From Psococerastis gibbosa (lineage: Eukaryota > Arthropoda > Insecta > Psocodea > Psocidae), in the NCBI GenBank assembly GCA_963971405.1, contig OZ020486.1, positions 8,889,419 to 8,953,418 of the forward strand: a stretch of DNA of 64,000 bases. The letters run 5' to 3'. The position numbers and the translations under genes are program-made. The notes under the pieces are model-generated. The model was not told where the DNA came from. It ran no database searches and worked only from the letters and a program-made list of their open reading frames with translations. Positions 33,812-43,676 of the stretch are shown in pieces. Positions within the stretch are counted from its first letter, which is position 1; every line of letters starts with the position of its first letter.

Positions 33812-34726
33812 TTGGGTGGGCCACAACCATTTTAACAGATGAATTCAATATAATCCAAAGGGAAACCAAAAATGCCTGGCAGGCTGCATGGCGAGACACC
33901 ATTAACAATAAGTTAAGAAGCATCAAACCAGTTATTGGGGATTGGCAAACCTCATATCGCCTAAATCGAACAGAAGAGACTGCTCTTGCCAGATTGCCCA
34001 TAGGGCACACCCGCCTTACCCATCGACATTGGTCTGGTGTCTGGTGACCAGCCCCCTACATGCAGCAGGTGCGGAGTCCCACAATCAGTGGAACACATAA
34101 TTACCGAATGCCCTATTTACGCAGCGGGCAGATTTTCGTTAGGTGCCCATTCCATTGACCGGCTAGGGCTATTTCCAAAAACGGTGACTTGGTAGCAGAC
34201 ATTCAAGACTTAGGTGGCGTTTCCACCGACCTCGCATTGCAGAATTGACGAAAATGTTTATTTTCCTCTATGCCATAGTTAAAATTGATCAATGATCATA
34301 CAGTAAAATCACAAACAAACAAACTAAAATTATAAAATGGCGTCATGGGATATGTTAAGTACAAACATTTTAATAGATTTCTATAAAAAGAAAAATTCTA
34401 ATTTCCGTCAATGTCATTTGCATTCTGCAATGCGAGATCGGTGGAAACGCAACCTAAGTCTTGAATGTCTGCTACCAAGTCACTGTTTTTGGAAATAGCC
34501 CTAGCCGGTCAATGGAATGGGCGCCTTACCGAAACCACACACCCTGCCAAACTTAATAGGGGACAAGCATAGGCCGGTCACGGCAACATTAAGCTTTCTA
34601 AGCAAGACCGGAGTCATACCCCACCTGTAGACTGTAGACAAAACCATTCTAAACCACCCATGACTTCCGCACACACACACACACACACACACACACCGAC
34701 CGAGAGAGTCCCGCGCCTAAAAAAAA
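33812..34726 (+). pseudogene. 5'-truncated LINE (RNase H end and C-terminal knuckle), split by a MITE
   Basis: The first frame has KNAWQAAWRDTINNKLRSIK and ETALARLPIGHTRLTH. After a frameshift near 34040 comes CSRCGVPQSVEHIITECPIY (CX2C...H...C). This is the jockey-superclade ORF2 C-terminus. At codon TTA the frame is cut by the MITE at 34142-34525. It resumes afterwards as LPKPHTLPNLIGDKH through to a stop. An (AC)n run and a short poly-A end it. Flanking ACAAGCT at 33805-33811 and 34727-34733 may be the target duplication. Gene B's downstream region (about 48650) lacks this insertion. Confidence 0.8.
34142..34525. mobile_element. PIF/Harbinger-like MITE, copy 2, uninterrupted
   Basis: 384 bp with TIRs of about 100 bp (left GGTGCCCATTCCATTGACC, right GGGCGCC). 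TTA duplication at 34139-34141 and 34526-34528. Copy 1 at 7935-9050 is the same length once its LINE is removed. Confidence 0.92.
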
Positions 34727-34862
34727 ACAAGCTCGAGCAAGGGCTTCAATTTGTCGTACAATTTAATGTAATAAATTACCCCCAACCCCAAAATATGTAA
34801 GTGGTTCGTATTTAGCCTCGCAGAGACTAAATAAGGAAAGAAAATAAATAATGTAAGTAGTT

Positions 34863-34868
34863 TTTATT
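34863..34868 (-). promoter_or_regulatory. Polyadenylation signal of gene A
   Basis: AATAAA on the minus strand, 37 nt after the stop codon. Gene B has the variant ATTAAA at the matching position (48759-48754). Confidence 0.7.
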
Positions 34869-34905
34869 ATTTTTACAATTCAGGTGCGATTATACATTTT
34901 TTAAA

Positions 34906-37810
34906 TCACCCCACAAATGGAATAAAACTCAAAATCACATCCACCACCGTTGCTGGTGCATCGAAGGCACCTTCAACACCCTCTTGTATATCCGAAGACG
35001 CGCCTGATACTCCTTCTGATGCGATTCCTGCAGCGGATTGACCGATACCCAATGCTGTAGTTCCGATTCTTTCCGCAACCTTAATAGGAGTATTAAAAAC
35101 TTTCGCACCAGCTGATGCCACGTCTCTAAAGCCTTGTCTTTTAATACGAGGTCTGTACGAAGCGGTTTCTTTAACCGGATCGAGCGCGTTTTCCACTTCC
35201 CTTTTGAAGCGGACTTCAACAGAGTTTAGACCAATTCGCGCTGCCGTCGCATCTGCCGGATAAGGTTACAATTTTTAAGCAACATTTAATAAAATATAAC
35301 GTATTGTGCTTTTATATTTAAACGAGAGTATAAGGAAAGCTTTGTGATGGTCAAAATTTTCCTGTTGGAGATTTCAGTGGATTTACCCGTTTTGAGATCC
35401 CGGGAAACCATTAAATGTTTTTTTTTTTTTTTAACGAAATGTCTGTCGGTCTGTGGATCTGTTTGTTCATCTATTTGCGGACAAACACTCGGTGGATTTG
35501 GATGAAATTTGGCTTGTATGTGCACAATAATAATATCTCGGGACAATTTGTTTCATATTTTGGGCTATGGTAAGTTCATTTCGGGGGTTCATCCCTCCAA
35601 ATACTAAAAAAACTGTTAAAAACTTTTTTTTCTCTAAAACGCCTCCAACGATTTTATTTAAATTCACATGCAGTATGTAATAGTCATTATTAATGTAAAC
35701 AAAACCCAATAGGTCGCTCGCCTCCTTATTGTTTGGTTCCGAGGGCGAAAAGGTGCTTTCTTACTTCAGGTATGTTTTAGGTGACAAATAGATCAACAAA
35801 AGCGAACAGGTTGCTTTCCCAAGCAAATTTTTTGTTTTTATTTAAAAAAATAATTTTTTTGTAGAAATTTTGTGAAATTCATGCCCCATTGCATACACTG
35901 CCATTATTACTGTGTTGTATTGTAAAATCTTACACTGCTCTGCCCGTTCAGGACTATGCAATCGTCCCATCGATCAATTCAGTGCTTTAGTGGTATAGGA
36001 AAAGTTAAAATATGAAAAGCATGTACGGGTTCACTTGTACCGGTTCTTAGCTACAGTAGCCCATGGGAATCAGGCAGGCAGGGAAGTTTAAGCAAAAGAA
36101 TTACCTGGCTCTTCATGGATCTCTGCCCCAATCCTGTTTGTCGGTGGCTAAAATGAATAAATATTGACTTATTAACAGGCTGACCAGCCTCTTAGACCAA
36201 CTATCATTAATATGTTATAAGTCGTTTGGTTATAAATGTTAACACTATTACTCCTACTGTGGTCAATTGGTGTTAGTGAAGGCCATAATATGTCAGAGGA
36301 GCATTTCTGCTAAGGCGGCAATTTCACTGGTGAATTTACTTCATTGAGATTTTTGTTTGTTTTGTTTAATGGATACTATTATGTATTATTATTTTGTATA
36401 AATTACGTTATAATATGGTAGAGACTTAATAATGATGTCTGCTACCACATTATAACTTAATTTATAATAGATAAATTAGCCGTTAGGTAAGTATCTATAT
36501 AATAGTTTCCTTAAAACAAAACATACAAAAAATCTCAAATCACAAATGAAGTAAATTCGCCGGTGGAATGGCCACCTAATGCAATGGATATTGTCAACGG
36601 CTCCATGCTTTTCCGTGTAAATGTTAAAAAGAAGTAGAAATAGAAAAATTGTGTCCAATTTCCTTGTGTCTGGAAATTTTTCATGCTTTGGTACAGTCCA
36701 GGCTTACATATGCTCTCATTGCCTTTGGTGGAACTTATATTACGAGTACAAAGATCAAGCCTCTGGTCACTTTACAGAAGCACTTCATTCGCATAATTTT
36801 AAATAAGCGTCGTACCGAGCCATCTTTTCCTCTTTTTCGTGAAATTAATGTTTTACCTCTTAGGTCACTTTACGTGTATAAAGTGCTGGGTGTTTTTTAC
36901 CAATCCTCCGGGAACAGACCTATTGTACCCGCAAACGATAGTAGAACCCGACGTGTAGAGTCGTTTGTGCCACCTAGGCCCAAAATGGAATTTTTCAAAA
37001 AAACGTTTTTATATATAGGGCCACTTGAATGCAATAAACTTTCTCTAGAACTTCGTAGCGCACCTACACGCAAAATATTTCAAAACAAGGTGAAACATGC
37101 AATACTACAAAAAGACCCAGCACTTTGGAACTTCTAATAACATGCCTCTCAACTTACCTCATACCATCTGTATACCAAATGGATCTGTATTACTACTTTA
37201 AATTTTTAGTTCTTATATTGTTATCGGCACCTTGCCTCCACGTGCAAATTGGCTGCACAATGGCAAGGGACCCAAAGATGAAAAATGTATTATCTAAATT
37301 TATGTAACTGAATTTATTTTGGGAATTACACTATTATTATTATATATTTATTGTACAAATACAGGGTTGCCCCCAATCACAAAGTACAAAATAGAAGTGT
37401 GAATTGATCATATAGATACAGTGATTACTTGATCAGAAATGTAGGTACAGAGAAGAAAATTAATCAAAAAAATTTTCCTTACATGGATTTCAGAGTGTGC
37501 AAAGAAGTCAATGCTTGGGCAGCTATTGGCTTCTCTGCACACCCTGTTAATAGTCGCAAATAACGAAATATTTACTCTACTCTAGTGTGGGTAGCCTACT
37601 CCCGATTTGATCTTAAGAGGAAGCACACTGTTGACAGTGGCTTATATTTTTTTATTTTGGGTAATACTTACTCGTTATAAAAATTTGTCTATTCAATAGG
37701 TAGAACTGGTAAGGCTAAGAAATGCTTACCCGGAGAGCTGGCGTAGTATTTACTTCAAGCACGGCTAGGGCAATAGCTGCCAGAATTAATTGTACTCCGA
37801 ATCGGTTCAT
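34906..37810 (-). CDS. Gene A: small secreted pro-protein, three exons, unrecognised family
   Basis: Exons on the minus strand: 37810-37730 (27 codons), 36147-36105 (43 nt), 35252-34906 (347 nt), giving 156 residues. All introns are GT-AG (donors GTAAGC and GTAATT). Exon 1 is a signal peptide (MNRFGVQLILAAIALAVLEV then NTTPA). Exon 2 is a short acidic spacer. Exon 3 carries two furin-type R-X-K-R sites (VRFKR|E and RIKR|Q). They release a predicted 75-residue Ala/Gly/Ser-rich chain. It starts QGFRDVASAGAK, has VAERIGTTALGIGQSAAGIA in the middle and a hydrophobic end (VVDVILSFIPFVG). Its first residue, Gln, could cyclise. The exon 3 acceptor has a second AG 12 nt downstream in frame. An AATAAA signal is at 34868-34863. 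Paralogous to gene B. Function unknown: a secreted peptide, antimicrobial or other effector, is conceivable but unproven. Confidence 0.85.
35326..36053 (+). mobile_element. Repeat family A copy in intron 2 of gene A
   Basis: Begins AGAGTATAAGGAAAGCTTTG and ends CTTGTACCGGTTCTTA, diverged from copies 1 and 2. Gene B intron 2 has the same insertion with a large internal deletion (49766-50035), so it predates the gene duplication. Confidence 0.75.
36314..36576. mobile_element. Harbinger-like MITE in intron 1 of gene A, TAA duplication
   Basis: 263 bp, TIRs around GGCGGCAATTTCACTGGTG and CACCGGTGGAATTGCC-like complement (CGCCGGTGGAATGGCCACC). TAA at 36311-36313 and 36577-36579. The gene B intron has a single TAA in the same flanking words (TTTCTGTTAATGCAATGG, 51283-51300). 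Confidence 0.92.
36640..37137 (+). pseudogene. Non-LTR RT C-terminal remnant (CR1/L2/Daphne-like) in intron 1 of gene A, antisense
   Basis: 162 open codons include SRLTYALIAFGGTYI, KPLVTLQKHFIRIILNKRR, then PLFREINVLPLRSLYVYK. This is the thumb region after the RT core in CR1/L2-type ORF2 proteins. No catalytic motif remains. The matching part of gene B's intron lacks it. Confidence 0.75.
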
Positions 37811-37862
37811 AATTTACTAACTTTCACAAGTTTTGTAACGAAATGACTGAAACTGATTTGGG

Positions 37863-37898
37863 AAGTGACTTCAGTATGCGCGGTTTTTAACTTATATA
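37863..37898 (-). promoter_or_regulatory. Core promoter of gene A (TATA box plus Inr-like TCACTT)
   Basis: TATATAA at 37898-37892 and TCACTT at 37868-37863. The T of TATA is 32 nt from the A of TCACTT, the usual insect spacing. The predicted 5' UTR is 57 nt. The same boxes with the same 32-nt spacing occur in front of gene B. Confidence 0.7.
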
Positions 37899-38650
37899 TT
37901 TCATAAACAATAGCCTACCAAATTTTATCCTTGCAGCCCGGACATTATTGTCACTTAAATTAAACGATCTACATGTAGATCAAGGACGATGAATACATGC
38001 GAACGTATCAGTGTTGCCATTTTCAGGCAGTCTCTATTGTTTGCGAAGCTTACAATTAAACATTTTGCTTGATTTTACTGTACATCAATTGTTATTTGAA
38101 GCTTTCGTGACTTATTAGTATGAGATCGCTTATAAAATATATAGGATATTATCGTGCAAGCAATATCCCTCCAGTCGAATCATATGAAAACAATCTTCTT
38201 GAGTTGCAATCTAGGGATTGGTTTGCCGCGAATGTTGTATTTTCCCCTCTGTACAATATTTCTAATATTAAACTAGTGTCACGACGACATATTATGCTAC
38301 ATTGGCATTAAAAAATTATAACTAGCCTTCACTTTTAGGGTATACTGCTAGGGTGATGACGACAATTGGAGTTTGACATCATTTCCATGTTACCCATGTC
38401 TGTTGGCGTTGTGGCTCATGTAATTTACCGTAAAAAGCACTTTCAAGTTTTTGTTTGGTTAATATTTATAATATTTTGCCATGCTAGAACATATTGTACT
38501 CGTATTATTAATGGTAACGTATAAGTTATCTTATCTATCGTAGCATATTTTATATTATATTGTTTCTACCGCCAAATAGCCTATATCCTTTGTGCAGGTC
38601 ACTATCCAACCAAAATGTTAAAATGGCAATTAGTTTCTGTTAGGCTTTTA
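37899..38650 (-). repeat. Duplicated upstream region of gene A and flank D, copy 2
   Basis: 37811-38330 aligns with 51910-52350 upstream of gene B (for example CATCAATTGTTATTTGAAGC beside CATCAATTGTTTTTTCAAGC). 38330-38650 aligns with 32340-33060. Together they show the order D, gene A, D, gene B. Confidence 0.75.
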
Positions 38651-39500
38651 CTGGACTGTATAATCTGTTAGTACAATAATAATTGTTGCTGGACTTACCA
38701 CACTCTGGTGTACTTAGAAGAGAAGTCTGGAAGTGGTGAAGGGCCCTTCTCTTCTTTTTTGATAACCGGGGATGGGTGCACCAGAGGGGAATCACGTTTA
38801 TAAAATAAATTAATAATAATAATCAATTAAATAGATATTTTATAAGAAACAATGGAATGGAATGATAACTGTGACAGTGTTTGATCTCGACTCTAGACTA
38901 ATTCAAACATGGGGCTCTTATCAAAGGCCCATTTGGATGCAATTCTGAACATTTTCCATATAGAAGAATAGCTATTAGATACTGCAATAATATTGGCAGA
39001 TGACAATCCTAGTACGGGGTTACTCGTACCGTTTCTGTTATATTTACACGTACTGCAGTAGGTACCATTTATCATACAAAATACTTCATATCTATTTGTG
39101 TGATAAGATGATACATACAAGTACTATACAATGTTTGGGAAGTTGTCCGTATATTTAACTTTTTAATACGTTGCCAAATTAGTTTGTATAATATTATAAT
39201 ACGCTTAGCCTATTTAATATTATTATTTCGGGAAGTAGGTAGAGTCCATATCCATATACCATAATATGATACAATATTGTTGGAGAGGCTGTGGCAGCCT
39301 GGCCTAATGAGGAGGCTACCGCTGTCAAGGAAAATACGTGTGTATGCAGTTCGACAACTCACGATATAATAACAATTAAACAATTCAAGACACTGACACT
39401 ACCTACCTGGGTTCAAAACAGGAAAACACAATTCACAAAAACACAATAAAACTATACTATCCCATAAGCTAAACATCTCGTATAGACCCTGGGTTGCTGG
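38651..39500. other. Non-coding stretch in tandem unit 2
   Basis: Apart from the short frame at 38893-39120, nothing is recognised. Confidence 0.3.
38893..39120 (-). other. Short open frame of 75 codons, unrecognised
   Basis: The frame includes YCSTCKYNRNGTSNPVLG and FRIASKWAFDKSPMFELV then a stop. It contains no ATG near its start, so it could only be an exon. No splice sites were fixed. Could be chance. Confidence 0.2.
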
Positions 39501-39690
39501 CAGGGACGGTTTCAGAAGTTTTCGGGGGGGGGGGGGGGGCGGTGACCTGAAAAATATCGCGTTTCCCTTACTTGAGTAACAATTTCTCTTCATTTCCTTC
39601 AAAAGTCCATTCTATCTAGTATAAAGCTATTTTTCTCGGGGGGGGGGGGGGGCGGTGGGGGCAGTCGCCCCCCCCAAGGATCCGTCCCTG
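39501..39690. mobile_element. hAT-type MITE with perfect 8-bp target-site duplication
   Basis: Starts CAGGGACGG and ends CCGTCCCTG, with GTTGCTGG at 39493-39500 and 39691-39698. It contains two G-runs of about 14-16. 190 bp, no ORF. Confidence 0.88.
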
Positions 39691-39698
39691 GTTGCTGG

Positions 39699-40491
39699 TG
39701 TCTCACCCTAGCTACTACCCAGGGTCGCTCTTAGGTTCACTACTATATTCCAATCTTACTTCTATGTAAGGCTATATGGCCGTAACAAATGTGATACATG
39801 TTAAATTTATCAGAATCACTATTATTGGATAGCATGTGGTGACTATAACGAAAGCAACTGAAGGTAAATCTTATATTTTATGAGAACCGCATTGCAAAAT
39901 AATTTAATCCTTCCCAGCTACAACTGAATGACGGGAATAGGACATTTCACACTATCTAACCATATAAACCTACCGCGATAGAATATACCAGGAAACCCCC
40001 ATAAACTATGCGATACTGTTGACGAACAGAAAATATCAATTTTCAATGCAAAATAGCCCCTTTTGTTACCGCAACACTGACTGACGTAACCTTTCTGCAA
40101 ATGTGAAATTCGAATCCGAGTGGCTTACTACGGACAAAGCATTGGATTGTTCCGTGCGGGTTTGACGTGGCTTCCTTTAACGAATTGCTTTATATATTCA
40201 GAATCCGCTTCTAATGAAATGTCAGAGTTCAGCTTGATATTTAATAATAGGAAATCGCGCGATTGGCTTAATGGCTAGCTTCGACTCCCTAGTTGCCTTT
40301 GATTATAATAGAATCGACCTATTGTAGCTATGTTATCAGATTTTCCACATTTTCAAATTACCCGACTTTCACGTTTTGTTTTCCTTCTGCTTCACGTGCG
40401 ACAGTTTTAGACATTCGCATGGTGTCAAAAATTGACAAGACCCCGTTTCATTGCCCCATGTTTTTAAAATTTAACGTCCTCTTCTGACTCG
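39699..40491. other. Non-coding stretch
   Basis: Nothing recognised. Confidence 0.3.
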
Positions 40492-40824
40492 CAGGGGTTC
40501 CCAACCAGTGGTTCATGAACCACTGGTGGTCCACGAACATATATCAGGTGGTCCACGAGCCAAAGTAAGAAATAAGAAGAAAAAACAGCTGAGTTATTGG
40601 AACTTTAAATAACATACATTAAGTATTGGCAACTACAGCAATATAAAATCTGACCGATACAAGTCCTAAACATTACCTATCTAATATTAGCACGTAATTG
40701 CAGGCACAAATTACTTGACCTTGGTCCTAGAATTTAACGATTTTTTTGTCGCAACCATGGTGATCCACGAAAAATCACAAAATAATCTACTCTAGAGTTG
40801 GGCAAAAAAGTTTGGGAACCCTTG
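40492..40824. mobile_element. hAT-like non-autonomous element
   Basis: Ends CAGGGGTTCCCAACC and GTTTGGGAACCCTTG. An internal palindrome AGTGGTTCATGAACCACTG follows the left end. No clear 8-bp duplication (CTGACTCG against GTTAAGAG). A fragment of the same element lies at 33515-33715. Confidence 0.7.
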
Positions 40825-41079
40825 GTTAAGAGCATATTGGCATCTCTCACCACTACGCGTTCTTCTGTACAAAGTCAAATTTTATTTCTCATGAAATACC
40901 CAACATTCAATACAATGGAACCATAAATGAGAAATGCCCATACATTTAGTACATAACTTACAGTACATAGCCGGCACTTATGTCGTTAATATCGTCTTTT
41001 GTTTTTGAAGGCGTGAAAACATGCCAGCTTAGGTTTGCAATTTCCGAAGGACTTCTTATGGACCCAATCCTACTTGTAG

Positions 41080-41300
41080 TATCCCATAGGTCCCTTGTTC
41101 AATGCCAATGAGCCCATGGATTTCGGACATTATTTATATTGTTTCCGTAAGAATTTTTGGCCATTGGCAAAACTGGTATACGACCTCGATGTCAACCTAC
41201 ACCGGCTACAAGCGATAATGGACAAGCTGAGACAAGGTTATCATTAACGCAATAAAACAGGCGAAAGCATGACTTACCCAAATACAGATACGAGTCCAGC
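41080..41300 (+). repeat. Family H repeat
   Basis: Carries CCATGGATTTCGGACATTAT, GATGTCAACCTACACCGG and GGACAAGCTGAGACAAGG. Confidence 0.6.
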
Positions 41301-41411
41301 TTAGGTTTAGTCCCCGCTATTACGTGTGTGGCCTAACGGTGTTAGCGCAATCTGCATGCAATGTATCAAAATGTCGAAGAGCATTTCATCTTCTTCTTCT
41401 TCCACTCCCAT

Positions 41412-41846
41412 TTATGGGTCTATGATCAATATTTCATAGATATTAGACTTCGTAGAGAAAAAGAATCTTACTGTCCCATTTTTATACAATTTAACATTCT
41501 CTTCTGTTAAATCAAAACGGTATGGTGCGGTTAGCGCACATTTCCCGTAACGTGCAACTAGCGCATGTGCTGAACCACATATGCAACGTAACAAATAATA
41601 AGAAAGAAGACGTTGATAGATATTGACAAGAGAATTAGCATGCCTACCGACAGCAGCCCATGACACTTCCTTTTGAAACTTGGCTAGATGACGAAAAAGG
41701 CAGAATTCGATCTGATGGGTCAGAAAGCATGCTTCCTTGTCATAGTCCCTTAGATTCCACTGTTTCATTATCTCATTATCGAGTTTAATTTGTTGACTTC
41801 GTGGACTGGTCAAGCGAAAGCCTTTACACAAAGCCTTAAACACCAT
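41412..41846 (-). CDS. Unrecognised 144-codon open frame
   Basis: Starts at a true ATG (41846) and runs MVFKALCKGFRLTSPRSQQI ... KEVSWAAVGRHANSLVNIYQ ... SYYLLRCICGSAHALVARYG ... to a stop at 41412. The composition is not low-complexity and holds paired C and H residues, but no family is recognised. A frame of this length is close to what chance gives in 64 kb at this GC content. An RTE-like remnant on the same strand lies just upstream, so it could also be TE-derived. Confidence 0.25.
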   Translation of the reverse strand: MVFKALCKGFRLTSPRSQQIKLDNEIMKQWNLRDYDKEACFLTHQIEFCLFRHLAKFQKEVSWAAVGRHANSLVNIYQRLLSYYLLRCICGSAHALVARYGKCALTAPYRFDLTEENVKLYKNGTVRFFFSTKSNIYEILIIDP

Positions 41847-41884
41847 ATTTTGTTCTTTATCGGACTAGTTTTTTTACTATCAGG

Positions 41885-42230
41885 CAACCATGCAACTGAT
41901 GCACTGAAGAAGGAAGTCCAACTCTCGCCAAACCACTACCTCAGGTTTTTCAACCGGGACGTTCTTCTTCTGCCGGGTGCCCTCTGTCCTTCCATAGGAT
42001 TTTTATATGCAGAAGGCGATACTTTTCGTTCCTCATCACATGGTCGCAGCATGATAGTTTCCTATTCGTCAGCAGCAACTCGGCTTCTATTTCCATTGGC
42101 CTCAGGGCCTCAGCATTAGGGTCACAATCCCTCCAGGATATGCGCAGCATTTGCCTGTATATCCACATTTCAAATGCACTGATTCTGCTCTTAATAGCTC
42201 AATAGCTCTCATACATACCTTACAGAACGA
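41885..42230 (-). pseudogene. RTE-like ORF2 C-terminal remnant
   Basis: The frame reads MWIYRQMLRISWRDC, EIEAELLLTNRKLSCCDHV and MRNEKYRLLHIKILWKDRG. This is the same conserved block as at 24590-24835, in better condition. Confidence 0.7.
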
Positions 42231-43676
42231 TTGTCTTATAATACGATAATACAATATTATTGCTTTCCAATCTGTACGTAGTATAAGGAAAGCTTTGTGG
42301 TGGTCCAAATTTTCGATTCCGAGTTTTCAACGGACTTGCACGTTTTGAGGTCCCAGGAACCCAAAAAAGTGTATTTTACGGAAAGTATGTCTGTCTGTCA
42401 CTCTGTCTGTCTGCCTGTTCATCAATTTCCGCACAAACTACTCGCTCGATTTTGATGAAATTTGACATGTAGGTTCACAAAAATCATACCTCGAGACAGT
42501 TTTTTTTATTTTCACTCAATTTTCTCAAAAAAACTCCAAAAAAAACGTCTAAAAAAATATTACTCAAACACGGCTCCAACGATTTCTTTTAAATTCACAT
42601 ATATTGTAGGCGTTATTAATGTTAACAAAATGGGGGGGGGGGGTCGCTTGCCCCTTGATAGTTTGCTTCTGGGGGTAAAAAAATTGAAATAACTAAATTT
42701 TAATGAAAAATGACTAAAAAATTATTTTTCAGCGAAACCTTTCTATCGATGATTTCTACCTCCAGGCACGTTTTAGGTGTTAAATTGAGTAACAAAACCG
42801 GAAACTATTTGGTTTTGTGCAAAAAAAATGTTTTTTGAAAAAATGAAAATTCACGCTCAATTGCATTGCGTGCCCTGCCATTATTGCTGGGTGGTAATGT
42901 GCTGGTCTGACCTATCCAGAATTTACCTCACCTCCAGTGACGTCAGGTGGACACCCCCCCACCCCTGAGATATCCGACATTATTTACCATGAAATTACTC
43001 ATTTTCTCTATCTACTAATTGATAAATTGGAAAGCATGTTCGAGTAAACTCGGACCCTCCCATTATTTGCATCCTTGAAGCTTATGTTTGTCTTACGTTT
43101 CAGCTGCTTGCATGTGATGGCTTTGCTTTTGCTTGATAGTGGTTGGGGCGTGATGCAGGCTGAGACTGAGACCTTGCCGTGGTATGGGGGCTTAGCCTGT
43201 ATGAGGGGCTGACTTCATTAGGAGGCAGTTGCTTGTCCAGGTGACTAACGAGATGCAACGCCTACGTCTGCCCCGCGTAGGTGAAACGGGGACTGAGGAG
43301 GAAGACAAGGCTGGTGATTGAGGTGAAGGCCTACCTGCGGGAGGTTGGAACCAACACATCTCTTTGCATGTCGGAGTCCGAGGTGAACCGCGGTTTGAAA
43401 GTGGCCGACTCAAACTAGGGGTCTTCATCCCCTAGTTCTGCTGGGGGGTGGAGTGGCAAGTTCGGCTGCTGCGAGTAGGTCTACAGAAGGTGGAATAACC
43501 CAGAATTGGTTCGATTCTGGGAAGGTCCGCTGGATGGACGGCTGAGGAGCAGCAGCCGGGCTACGGAGTGCTCGGGATGCGGGAAGACAAGTTTATGAGG
43601 CTTTATGCCTCATCAAGGCTGGTGGGAACGCGGAACGAGACCCTAGAAGGGGCAAAAACCCTCAACTACATGAAAT

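Noticed and set aside
33780..34010. 76-codon minus-strand ORF
   Set aside because: Antisense shadow of the LINE RNase H end.
34501..34692. 63-codon minus-strand ORF
   Set aside because: Spans a MITE end and an (AC)n microsatellite.
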